Positions 9,715 through 19,039 of a stretch of DNA of 19,039 bases are shown one piece after another. The DNA is from Rodentolepis nana. Its lineage: Eukaryota; Platyhelminthes; Cestoda; Cyclophyllidea; Hymenolepididae. The stretch covers positions 1-19,039 of the forward strand of contig UZAE01000732.1 in assembly GCA_900617975.1 (NCBI GenBank), written 5' to 3'. Below the pieces are notes generated by a model. It was not told the origin of the DNA. It saw only the letters and a list, made by a program, of their open reading frames with translations, and made no database searches. The position numbers and the translations under genes are program-made. Numbering within the stretch: position 1 is the stretch's first letter; each line of letters starts with the position of its first letter.

Positions 9715-12700
9715 ATGACGGAGCAACAACTCTCCACAAAGTACAAGAAATTAGCCAAGGTGAATTTGGGCGAAGATTTCAAAAATGATTCGGCTCATTG
9801 TGAGGCAATGCGTAGATGGCTTTCCTCAATGCCTCATCTTACCTGTCCTGACGGCAAGTTTAAAATAAATTAAATTTATGCGTTTACTTTAATTCATCTA
9901 TTAGTTTTTCCACTTCTATCCGCACAATTCAGATATAATAGAGTGGAGAAAGTAAGGAAATAAATTTATTTACCTATCAAGAGGGCATTTACTCATGACG
10001 ATTTGCGATCATCATAGGTATTGATTCTTTGATTTTGATTTAGGCTATAGTGGGGTTGGAGCGTTCAATGGAAGCTGCTTGAAAGAACAAAATACAATAT
10101 TTCATCAATACTCAGTGGCATAAGAACAGATTTATGGTATCCATGTGATAAATTGACTGTATTTGCTAAATCAAGCTATTTGCAGTATTTGTAAATTGAG
10201 AATTTGCATTTCCTGTTGAGATTAAAGCTTTTAATTTAAGAGATTGCTTTCAACTACCCCTAGTATGCAACTAAAGCTTTGCAAAATCTGACAATAAGAG
10301 GCGTCAAGTAGGTCGTTTGACCTTTATGTTAACTTCATCTTTACACATCTAAACACGACTTGTGCTTCTTAATCAACATGTTTACTAATTGTCAATGATA
10401 GTCAAATTCCATGATCTGTTGGACACGCAATTGAGGAGTTCAAATATTAACGTCTTTATCACTTGTTAAAGTTGTATTTACTATATCTTATGTATTTGGA
10501 ATATTTTCTTAACCCTAGTTTCTATGCTCAATTTTAGATGATGAATTTCTACTCATGTTTCTTCGACAGTGCAAATTTTCTCACTCCAAGGCCCAGGCCA
10601 GATTGGATAACTTTTGTACCCTCTCAACTAGGAAGTGCGTTGGTGACTACATTTGGGCTACTCCGGTTGATCTGCAATCCAAGAGACTTGAGTACTATCT
10701 CAACATAGGGCAAGTTAGGACATTTTGCTAATAGTCTAGATTTACCACACTTCTCATAATTGTGTGTTTTAAGTCCCCAGTATGCTAAATATTTATTTAT
10801 TTATATCGAATGGCTGGCGTCTTGATGGTTATCATTAGCCCTTTAGTTGACTTCAGGATTCACAGAGGGGAAGGAACATCAAATTGAAATAAAGTCGAGA
10901 GGGGGGGGGGCAGAAGAGTGTTTCAAAGATGTAAGAGACAAACACAAAGGTAGAAAAAAGGTGAGGTGAGTACTGTGAAAGTAGTCGAATATGGCATAGA
11001 GTGAGGTGATGATAGGTTGAAGTGAGAAGTCAACTGCCAGTTAATAGACTTTTTTGCCGTATGAATACACGTTGCCCAGGGTGCACCACGTGGAGGTAAG
11101 TCTATCGCACACCCCATATGCTAAATATATACTCTATTGTAAAAGCAGACTGCTTACAGACACTTTATATCTTTTAGTTTAATGCGAATATCTTGGATCT
11201 TGCTAGAAAAATAAAAACAGATTAATCGATATTTTTTCACTTACCTCCAAGTGCTGAAGGTGTTAATTGTAAGCATCCATTTCCACATGACCTGGGCATA
11301 TTTTTACGCCTTTGCTTTTTATGCTAAGAGACAATTCCTTGATACTGCAAGAAAAGATTAACATTTTATGAGTTCATCAGAGTGCGAATCCTTTTTGCGT
11401 TCTTCATTCAATCTCTATGTTTCGTAGATAATCGCAGAACGTGCTTAAGCTCTGATAAAGTGTCATGTTTCCTCGTAAAAGAAGAGGAGATGTAAGGCAA
11501 GCCCTTGATGATTAGGGGTGACGAATCAATATGCACTGAACATCACAGACAGGTATTTGTCTGCAATCCATTCGACAAATCGAGGAAGGTGAATTTGGAA
11601 TGTTAACTACCCATTTAGTAGTTATTGTACAGCCCGAGTTTGAAAGCCCTTGATAACTTGTCGCTGGTCTTCGGATCTTCTTAACCTCCTACTCTCCACC
11701 CCCCGCCCCCCCCTATCCCTCTTCATCATCTATTCAATCTATTGTCATTCGATGTCACTTGCTTTCCACAATCAGAAAATGTGAATTTATAATTTTTGTG
11801 GACAATCGTAAAATTTCTTTAAAGACAAAATGGAAGTGAGTTAAGTGGTATGAAATGAATGGGCACATACTCAAAAAGAATATAAGAAATTTCATGTTTA
11901 ATTCTGATTTTATTATTAAATTAGCCAATATAATTAATGCTTCCATTCGGGGAAAAAACCTTTATTTGCATGTTAATTTTATTTCCAATTCTTTTATTTA
12001 AAGTTAGATCAATTTCGGGATAATTTAGTGGAGGACAAATCTGATTATGTAATTAATTGATTTTCTGTGTGTGTTTCATATATAAGCCGTAAGTAAAACC
12101 TCAAAAACACTCGTTTAAGCAGCCCAAAGCAAGCTATTATTTGAGAAAGCCTGTTCTTACCACTTCAAAATCTTTCTACCTTTCTTGAAGAGATTCGGGA
12201 ACGCACTTACATTAACACTCGTGCACCTGAGCTCTTTGACAAGCCAACGGTACTTTAAGGTAAACGACTAAAGGAATTGTCATCATAATCTTTTTTCGGC
12301 AGTTACTCTTCAAATTTACCGCCGAAGTGTAGTTATGTTAATTAAAACTGAAAATCAATAAATTTTGAGGGACTTCCCTTTCGCTATTGAATGCTTCTAC
12401 TTATTATTTAGCTTTATTAAATCGAACTTTCAATGTAGGTAAAAGTCCACATTTTTCTTTTATGTATGCAAATATTTGCAAATGTTGCCGCTTAGAAGCG
12501 TGCTTAACAGATAAAAACCGTAAGATGCCTATTTTCTTTTAGATTACATGTTCCTTTGGGCTATATGGAAAGTGGTCCGATGGTGGTGGCTATTCGACCA
12601 AGTAAGTGGAAAATAGAATATACCTAACGTATTCAATTGCAGGGGTTTTGAATCAAGAAGAAATGAGTATTGCAGAAGCCTTCTACTTTGCCTACAAAGT

Positions 12701-14176
12701 GATATTTATGGTCAATTCAGATCCGAGAGCTCTGATTGGAGGCGTTGTTTTAATTCTGGATTCAACTGGATCAACTTCCAAGAATGTCATCAGTGATCCT
12801 AATATTATTCGGTCGATGCTCCACTTTGTCCAGGTTTGTTCACATTGAATTGCTTCTAAATACCATCACTTTCAGTGCAAATCAAGCGATTAATTTTGGA
12901 TGAAAACTTAAAATCTCGATTACGTCAATCTGAAAAGTGAAATAAATGTGACACTTCTCGATTGTCATAAATTGGGATGCTGAATTGAACGTTCTAGTTA
13001 TCATAATGCAAAACGAAAAGAATTAATTGTGATAAATAACTAATATTTCATATATCCCACCAAAATATCGAGATTTTCCGAAAGACCACCCATTTGAATA
13101 GGCGCCCATGGGTCCTTATTCCTGTGGGAGAGTATTTGATTTCAAAAAATAGTTTCACGAAATGGAATTTTCAAACTGACCACCCTGGGCGGATCTTTAG
13201 AAGGCCCTGATATAGACTTCACAGACTTCAGTATATATATATATATTTTGTATAAATTTTGTAGGAAGCAATGCCTGGAAGAGTTCAAAGAATGATTTTC
13301 TACAATGAAGGCAAATTTATGGATGCTATGCTTAGTGTCTTTATGTTCTACATGAAGGATAAGATGAAAAATCGGGTGGGTATCATTCCTTTGAATCACA
13401 TTTATTTAATGCCCAAATATGGTAAAATTTATTTTCCTCGACAGATGCTGCGCTGTGGTTCAGATATTAAGGTCGCTTTGGAAGCTGAACCTGGTCTAAA
13501 GGCAGTGCTACCATCGGATTTAGGAGGAGATGGAAAGTCCTACAAGGAACTTGCCGGTAAGTCTGTCATCAGTTTGTTTGTATTTCAAATCAAACCTCGG
13601 GGAAGGTAAAATGATGAAAAATCAATATTGATTAGTAAGCTTAGCTTATTTAAATCGCAGTGCAATTCACATCGATTCTACTATGGAATAAGTAGTTCCA
13701 CATAAGTGCACGACACTTTGGTTAGCTAAGTAACATGTTAATTAAATTTATCTATGGTAAACTGCGTAGATATAGTTTATTTGAATAATTTGAAGAGGAG
13801 AGTCGTTATATATGTGTTAGAAATTTTTTAAATGATGTACTCGACGGATTTTCTAATACAACATGTTTATTTATTTTCACTGAAATAAGTTGCATTGCAC
13901 TTTCATATAGAAAGTTTTTTTGGAAGGTAACAAATTTATTTACTTCAAACAAATTGAAGTAAAAATGCTATTTATAAATCACCTTTTGGCTTTATAGAAG
14001 CAAATAAGAAAAATTTCCATGCTTTCTACTCAAATGGCGACAAGACGGGAGAGATCAAGGTGGATGAGTCGAAGAGACCCAGCACAGCGAAAGACTTCTT
14101 ACACGAATACAAGGACTATGATGTGGGCGTCATGGGAAAGAGCGGAACATACGTGAAGATAGACGATGAAATATAA
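9715..14176 (+). CDS. CRAL-TRIO domain protein, alpha-tocopherol transfer protein/clavesin-like
   Basis: Members of this family bind hydrophobic ligands (tocopherol, retinal, phosphoinositides) and move them between membranes in the cytosol. Exons: 9715-9853, 10538-10709, 12543-12601, 12643-12833, 13265-13375, 13445-13556, 13998-14176 with TAA 14174-14176; the phases join to a 320-residue protein, a normal family length. The first two donors are GC (G|GCAAGT), the rest GT. Residues 47-61 (DDDEFLLMFLRQCKF across the junction) match the CRAL-TRIO N-terminal helix. VPLGYMESGPMVVAIRPR begins the lipid-binding domain. IGGVVLILDSTG is the core beta strand, RVQRMIFYNEGKFMDAMLS is the strand-helix usually carrying an N-x-P motif (here N-E-G), and LPSDLGG stands for the usual LP-x-EYGG. 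The C-terminal tail is charged. No signal peptide or membrane helix is seen. ATG 9715 is chosen because the preceding reading frame is G-rich leader-like sequence. The ligand cannot be told from sequence. Confidence 0.88.
9854..10537 (+). other. CRAL-TRIO intron 1, GC-AG type
   Basis: This 684-bp intron begins with GCAAGT and ends with TTTTAG. The nearest GT, 4 bp downstream, would put a stop at the junction, so the GC donor is required by the reading frame. I see no other content. Confidence 0.75.
10776..11128 (-). mobile_element. SINE-like retroposon copy 2, with target-site duplication
   Basis: The element body is 10793-11112 (about 320 bp). It is flanked by near-perfect direct repeats: TATGCTAAATAT at 10781-10792 and 11117-11128, extended leftwards by CCC and A with a one-base indel (10776-10792 and 11113-11128). 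Read on the minus strand it starts GTGTGCGATAGACTTACC and ends in a TATAAATAAATAA-type tail, the layout of a LINE-mobilised short retroposon. Near the head, TGGTGCACCCTGG fits a loose Pol III A box. CAGTTGACTTC about 45 bp further is a weak B-box-like match. Both are kept in copy 1. A run of 10 G lies at 10901-10910. There is no coding capacity. The family is not one I can name. Confidence 0.78.
11699..11719 (-). promoter_or_regulatory. C-rich tract, G-quadruplex motif on the minus strand
   Basis: The plus strand has runs of 6, 8 and 3 C with single-G and TAT spacers. The minus strand therefore has enough G runs for a quadruplex, because the 8-base run can split. It lies inside intron 2 of the CRAL-TRIO gene, where the coding-strand RNA would be C-rich. 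Function is unknown. Confidence 0.4.
12150..12259 (+). pseudogene. Exon-like fragment, possible decayed duplicate CRAL-TRIO exon
   Basis: An open frame after a TGA near 12142 encodes a short helical peptide including TFLEEIRERTYINTRAPELF and DKPTVL, then TAA at 12256-12258. A splice donor-like AAG|GTAAAC follows at 12260. The TRAPELF stretch resembles the helix-end region of alpha-tocopherol-transfer-like proteins. That segment is already supplied by exon 2 (LDNFCTLSTRK). Neither possible acceptor (after 12190 or 12192) gives a phase that keeps the gene open with the donor at 12260. It could be a relic of exon duplication, a poison exon, or chance. Confidence 0.25.
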
Positions 14177-14294
14177 TTGATACAAGCAATAGTGAATTGA
14201 ATCGGTCGATATTTTTCTAAGAAGGCGTTTCTATTTAGACTGAATTTCTGTAACAAACCAGCTTACTACTATAAATGGTTCCATTTTCTAAACG

Positions 14295-14300
14295 AATAAA
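14295..14300 (+). terminator. Poly(A) signal of the CRAL-TRIO gene
   Basis: Canonical AATAAA lies 119 bases after the stop codon, giving a short compact 3' UTR. It is the first such hexamer downstream. Confidence 0.65.
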
Positions 14301-14319
14301 ATATAGAGAAACCATATAA

Positions 14320-15486
14320 TTTGCCAAATATTATTTTAATAATTGAAATCAGCCTATGGAATCTGTTTGATTCTACCTTATAATTGAAGCTGATTAACAT
14401 TTAAGAAGATAGTTAGAAATTCTAAAACATTTGCAGATAATTTGATGATTTATTTAAAATGACTGGATTTTCTCTAAGTCAACAAGTTTGGCTGCCCCTC
14501 TTTGGAGATATCAAAATAATATGCTTTCACAAAGATAGGATATCAGAAATAATCACAAAAAGTGACAGATATTGCAAGAATCTCGTAGGGATTGAAAAAT
14601 TAGCTGGAGGCGGCAAAGCTAATCTTGGACGTATTGAGTTATAAAACTGAATTTTGATATTTAATGAACGATCTAAATATTTTGATTTTTTTAAAAAATG
14701 CGTGAAGAAAGCAAATGCAAAACTGAATATCAGACTATAATTTTTAGACAATGCTCCCATGATTAAGTGCGATTGAATAAGCCTTAGATTTACTTGATTC
14801 CCGTCAAATGTGCAAAGCATCTGACAATATTATTTGGTTATGTTAGATCTGAACAAAAATCGACAATTACTTAGTGTAATAAATGACTGTATAAAATGAA
14901 AATCTTGGTGATTAGCATTAAAATCAGAATAGTCAATCAATCGTTCCGTATATATCGGTATTATATGTTATATAATTTTTATTAGAATTTTGAAAATTAA
15001 ACAATATTATAATCCAGCTCAATATTTATGATTTAGTAATGCTAATGTACTTCGATTTCTCATCAAAGGTCAATACTATAGTGGCATTAATGCGATTTAA
15101 GCTTTCGGCGTCAGGTGAATAATTATATGCTCAATACGTATATTGCTAATTGCATTATTAAGATAAACAAGAAAGGAAGACGATTCCTCTTAAAATATGT
15201 TACTTTAAAATTCGGGATGACTATTGAAATTCTAGATCTTATTAAATTCAACCGTCAAAGATTATACGCAATATTTCCCATGAGAGTTCACCACTGAAAG
15301 AGATTTCCCTTGATAAAGACTTGACAAACCTCGGTATTCAGTTGAGACTAAATAATTTTTTATCGATAAACTATAATTGATAGTAAATTATCTATTTTAA
15401 AATTACAAATTTTGTTTGACTAATTCAATAACGGTACATGACTTTGAAAGCATTCAATCCGACCAGTTAAATCGCTCTGGTCGTTT
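14320..15486. other. Intergenic region between CRAL-TRIO and RASSF genes
   Basis: This is AT-rich DNA of about 1.2 kb. The short open frames on both strands (for example 14459-14644, 14527-14820, 15115-15297) show no domain, splice context or composition unlike their surroundings, and I treat them as chance. The promoter of the RASSF gene should lie in the right half. I see no clear TATA box at a sensible distance from 15487. Confidence 0.55.
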
Positions 15487-18400
15487 ATGGAGCTTCAAGT
15501 ATTTGTAAATGGGAAACCAAGAGATGTCTGTGGAGTTGATAATAGTACCACATCCGAAGAAGTAGTAAATGTTTTATGTCAATCTCTTCATCTGGTCGGA
15601 TCATATTGTCTAGTTGCATATTGGCAGAAAAATGAAATTGTTTTAGCTCATTCTGAAAGTCCTTTAAAAATCATTAGAAGGTTATTATTTATCAGTTTTA
15701 ATAATAGCTTTAACTTTGAAATTATTTTAATCTGAACGCATTTGTTTTCTCTTCATAGATTCGGGGATCATCCTAAACATTTTCAGTTTGTCTTACGTAG
15801 AACCGACGTCCGGCAACCAGTAAATCCGACTAGAACGCGTTCACCCGTCCCCACATCACATCATCATCGAAGGGTTTCATCCAATGCAGGTCACTACGCG
15901 ACTTTCCAAAATGCGGCAACAGCCTACAGTATAAATAATTCCCCATATATAACCCCCTTTGTAGATCAACCGAAAGGTCATAATTATCGGCGTCCCGAAG
16001 ATAAAGAAGTTGCTGCCGCATTTGCTGATCGCAACTCTGAACAGGAAGCTGCAGAACTCCAAAAACACTCCAATGTGGATTGGTCCAAATGTTATGAGGA
16101 AGCAAACCAGCGTTATTTAGCCCTTATTGATTCCCGACGTAGCTTACAACTGAAACTGCGGGATTTGGATGCTAATCTACGACAATCTCGGTGAGTTTCT
16201 AGTAACCTATGTGCATATCTATCATCCAATTATTTTTCCTTAGATGGCACTATTAGAAAAGAACTGCCCTGTTAGAAGTGCTCGAGATTTTAGACGTATT
16301 TTTGTTTAAAATATGTGTGAAATGCTACGATCATCAATGGTAGATTTGTGTTATTTTTAAATGTTTTGTTGATTCTAAGCGTACTTTTCAAGTTCTTCAG
16401 TATTAATATTAGTCCGATTACTGTGAATTTTGCCTATTGACCATAACGTGGAGATTCTAAATTGACTAGTTTGGCAACCTTTTTGTTTCGAAAACAGTCT
16501 TAGTAACTTGTAACCTAAATTAGGTAATTAATGATTGATAATTTGTGAATAGATATTCATGTAGTTGATTATTTACTAAGATCGTTCGAGTGGTTAAATT
16601 TCGGGTCGCTTATTTCGTCGTTTGAAAAATTTCTTCCCATATATTTAAAAGGCGGTTCACTTTTCCTGGAGATATGAAGTTTCAAACCGTCTTTACTTTT
16701 CAGATAACCTTAAGGCACTTTAAAAACGAGATTTTTCCCTAATAAGACCTTTGCAACCCCTATAACGCTCATCCCGTCTTGGGTACTTATATATTACTTA
16801 TATATTTATAAGTATGTTCCCGTGTTTTTAGCATTTTCCTAGAGTATTTATCAAGTGTACTTTAAGGCCTACGTGTAGTCTCTTTAGCTTCTCTGTTGTT
16901 TATTTTTAAATCTTTGAAGTTTATTTATTTTACGTCGGTGTGGGTTGTCATTAGTAATTGGTGATTGTTGCAATTAGATGTACATCCACTGGCACTGCAT
17001 CTCGGCCTGTGCATTATAAAAGGAGAGACGTTTGGCAGCCCCCTGCGTAAGGTCGGATGCGTTCTCTCCTGATCGAGGCGTAAAGTCCACAAAGTGGCGC
17101 GTTTTTTTTGAAAAATTTTCTCTTTCAGAGTCTCTGCACTGTTGTCTAAGAACTTTGATTTGTGGTTGTGTGTCCCTCCCTTACTCTCTGTTACACGCTC
17201 AAATCCTGCCAACTAGTATCATTTTCATAAATATACGCTGCTGGATTACATTTAAGTATTCTATAACTTAAACGATGGATGTTGTACTGCTGCTTAGTTT
17301 TCTAAACTTATTCAAGCAGGGTGAATGCTCTCCTAAATTCCGTTGAGTTCGAATTGGAATGTGAAAAGCAATTTTATGAAGCCAACATCTACTTAAAGCT
17401 TTAATAACCCACATTGTAAGCTGAGCTCTAGCTAAAAGGGCTTACAAATCTTTGGGAATTATAAGCTTAGTGGCATAGGTGCCCTAATCCGTCTGTATTG
17501 TACTGGAAGTATGATCTGCATACTGGTTTACAATGTCTCATTGTTTTTTATGTTCGGTTGGAAGAAATTGAAACGTGGTGTCCAATTTCCACCCATTCCA
17601 TTCATTTTGTTTCTTTCTCTCTTATTTTTTTCTTCTGAATAGGATTGGCCTTTTGATCACCTAAAAAATTCTTATTTTTTTTATTTATTTATCTAAATTG
17701 CTCCTGTGGCCCCACTTTTTGGACACTTGTAGATCTGTTGACGCATGTAACGGTGTTTTGGGTAAAGCCCTTACTTTAGGCGTCTTTGTTATTGCCCTAT
17801 TTTTGTTTAGCTTGCAATGCTGTTGGTAGTAAAAGGGCATTACATTTTCCTATGGTAACCCCTCACAAATCTCCAAATCCAGTGGATCTTATGCTCATAA
17901 TTGGTGGCAACTTTTTTTAGTTTCAAATAGCGATAACGGAGTGCTCTATACCTATTTTGGTTGAGAGATAGGTGCTCAAAAGGCACTGAGCAAATTCAGC
18001 CTCTTCATCCACGCGCGAGTATCTGCACTCATTGTTGGAAAAAATGTTTTTGTGGTTTGTTTTTGTTTCGTTTTTTTGGTGAAATTCATTCGTTTTGTAG
18101 GGTGAGATATCATCAATGCCTCCATGAGTTGAGCGCGCTTAGGCGTTGTACTGTTTCTGCTTTGATATTTTCATTGTGACCACGTGGATATTAGGTAATT
18201 TTAAAGGCAAGAGAGAGAGAGAGAAGAGTTTGATGGGGTCATGGAAATTAGAAAGGTTGAGAATAAAAGGTAGCCCTGAGGGAGTGGGATCCGGTCTGTG
18301 ATAAACGGTGTCAATTATGATTGGCTCTGAGAGTAGGATGGTTTTGCGTTCTTTGTTCTTTGTCATCATCCGACAGTTATAAGTTAAAAATGTGCTCTAG

Positions 18401-18703
18401 AATTCCACGGGATCTACTTCCTATAGGTTTATAAAATCAGAATTATCCGCGATTTAGAAATCTTTCGCTGATTGTAACAAGGGGTACTTCTTACTTTTCA
18501 GAGGTAATGTCCAAGAACTTGAGTCAGAGATGGCTGGTGCGTTGACAAAATTGCTGAATCTGGTCGAAGAAGCATTGGAAGTGCGTCGGAAAACTGTCTC
18601 CGAGCTTTCATTAAATCCTGAAACTACTCTTCCTCCTCCACCACTTCCTCCAACGCAGGCTAACAGTACCAAGGCCCCAGCTTGTGATGAGGTTCTAATA
18701 TGA
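15487..18703 (+). CDS. N-terminal RASSF family protein (RASSF7/8-like), RA domain plus coiled coil
   Basis: RASSF7-10 proteins carry an N-terminal Ras-association domain and act as scaffolds in small-GTPase signalling, cell adhesion and mitosis. Exons: 15487-15680, 15759-16190, 18502-18703 (TGA 18701-18703), phases 2 and 2, giving 275 residues. Residues 1-82 are the RA domain. It opens MELQVFVNGKPRDVCGV, close to the MEL...CGV start of RASSF7/8, and closes FQFVLRRTD, the family's usual RA end. Residues about 83-155 are a polar, His/Asn/Pro-rich linker. About 156-245 form a coiled coil (YLALIDSRRSLQLKLRDLD, VQELESEMAGALTKLLNLVE). A proline-rich tail (LPPPPLPP) ends in DEVLI. There is no SARAH domain, as expected for this subgroup. 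It is shorter than vertebrate RASSF7/8 (about 370-420 residues); an unseen exon in the long last intron is possible. Which member it is orthologous to cannot be settled here. Confidence 0.88.
16191..18501 (+). other. Last intron of the RASSF gene
   Basis: This 2,311-bp intron has a GTGAGT donor and a CTTTTCAG acceptor. It is AT-rich except for a more GC-rich block at about 16975-17100 holding TATAAAA and an inverted repeat. A GA microsatellite (GAGAGAGAGA) is at about 18209-18222. I looked for an extra coiled-coil exon and did not find one. Confidence 0.65.
17015..17069 (+). other. TATAAAA with adjacent inverted repeat inside the RASSF intron
   Basis: TATAAAA at 17015-17021 is followed directly by GGAGAGACG (17022-17030) and, 29 bases on, CGTTCTCTCC (17060-17069). 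The two arms pair with one bulge, and GCAG/CTGC inside the loop can pair too. The block is richer in GC than its surroundings. It could be an internal promoter or part of a degraded LTR-like element. No flanking duplication was found to prove the latter. Confidence 0.3.
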
Positions 18704-18717
18704 TACTGCCATTTTAA

Positions 18718-18738
18718 CCCCCCCCCCCCTCCCCCCCC
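18718..18738 (+). repeat. C-rich tract in the RASSF 3' UTR
   Basis: Twelve C, one T and eight C begin 15 bases after the stop codon. It would lie in the mRNA as a poly(C) element of the kind bound by KH-domain poly(C)-binding proteins. It is also a likely site of length variation and sequencing error. Confidence 0.85.
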
Positions 18739-19014
18739 TAATATAAATCTTTTTAAGTATCAACTTTCCCGTGTAATTTTAAGTATTCCACAAAACTAAT
18801 TGCTGCTAATTAGAACTAATCTCTGGTGATAATTTTACAATACCCACCTGATTTCCTCTTTTGCTCTTCTTTTTTTAAATATTTATTCCTCCAATTGGGT
18901 GTGTAGTTCCGTTTTTGTTACTTGATATTTAACTACTTCCTATGATTTCGAATAGTGTAATTCTCGTTTCTTCTTTCATTTTCTCATTTGCTGCCATTAT
19001 TTTGACTCGGGTTT

Positions 19015-19020
19015 AATAAA
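19015..19020 (+). terminator. Poly(A) signal of the RASSF gene
   Basis: AATAAA followed by more A lies 311 bases after the stop codon and 19 bases before the window end. It gives a 3' UTR of roughly 330 bases. Cleavage would fall at or just beyond the window end. Confidence 0.6.
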
Positions 19021-19039
19021 AAAGGCCTATAGTCATTTG

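Larger units (their letters stand above)
10710..12542 (+). other. CRAL-TRIO intron 2, GC-AG type, with retroposon
   Basis: This 1,833-bp intron begins with GCAAGT and ends with CTTTTAG. It contains the retroposon at 10793-11112, a C-rich tract at 11699-11719, and an exon-like fragment at about 12150-12259. Joining 10709 directly to 12543 gives a continuous family-like segment (YYLNIGLHVPLGYMESG), so no further coding exon is needed in between. Confidence 0.75.

Noticed and set aside
10923..11117. Minus-strand 64-residue open frame
   Set aside because: It lies inside the retroposon and is not preserved as an open frame with the same sequence in the other copy; it is repeat sequence, not a gene.
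11365..11400. Possible hammerhead ribozyme core (CTGATGA on the minus strand)
   Set aside because: No GAAA box or supporting stems at the required spacing, and it is not within the retroposon.
13234..13248. TA repeat just before the exon at 13265
   Set aside because: An ordinary short AT run that merges with the acceptor tract; nothing else distinguishes it.
14459..14820. Overlapping open frames on both strands downstream of the CRAL-TRIO gene
   Set aside because: Short, AT-driven composition, no domain and no splice or poly(A) context of their own.
15361..15369. TATCGATAA resembling the insect DREF-binding element upstream of the RASSF gene
   Set aside because: The word is short and palindromic in AT-rich DNA, and the host is probably not an insect. 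No second site supports it.
15830..16105. Minus-strand open frames of 91 and 63 residues opposite RASSF exon 2
   Set aside because: They are antisense shadows of a well-supported coding exon.
17760..17855. Imperfect inverted repeat (GGTAAAGCCCTTACT and AGTAAAAGGGCATTAC)
   Set aside because: Arms pair only with gaps, no target duplication is seen, and such pairs are common at this base composition.

Overview
The window looks like nuclear DNA from a small-genome invertebrate animal. It is AT-rich, and its three genes are all on the + strand and broken up by spliceosomal introns ranging from about 41 bp to over 2 kb. I suspect a flatworm, possibly a tapeworm, from the very short introns and the low GC content. 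No single marker in the window proves this. There are no operons, rRNA or tRNA genes, CRISPR arrays or bacterial signals.

Layout. (1) At 1-187 lies a truncated copy of a dispersed retroposon. (2) Positions 256-7195 hold the last nine exons of an unidentified coiled-coil protein; its 5' end is outside the window. Its third intron carries a 209-bp piggyBac-type MITE flanked by TTAA. (3) Positions 7196-9638 are intergenic, with a CA/TA microsatellite, polypyrimidine and polypurine tracts and a G-quadruplex motif. (4) Positions 9715-14176 hold a complete eight-exon gene for a 320-residue CRAL-TRIO lipid-transfer protein of the alpha-tocopherol-transfer-protein/clavesin type. Its first two introns both use GC donors, and its second intron holds a second copy of the retroposon with a visible target-site duplication. 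(5) Positions 14177-15486 are AT-rich intergenic DNA. (6) Positions 15487-18703 hold a complete three-exon gene for a short N-terminal-type RASSF protein (RASSF7/8-like) with an N-terminal Ras-association domain and a coiled coil. A C-rich tract and a poly(A) signal follow it.

The exon models were built by hand from reading frame, splice-site consensus and phase. Each joined model stays open throughout, which is strong internal support. The three proteins (putative cytoskeletal or scaffold coiled coil, lipid transfer, Ras-effector scaffold) show no evident shared pathway, so I read this as an ordinary gene neighbourhood. The most informative unusual items are the retroposon pair, the TTAA-flanked MITE, the paired GC-AG introns, and an exon-like fragment at about 12150-12259 that may be a decayed duplicate exon of the lipid-transfer gene.
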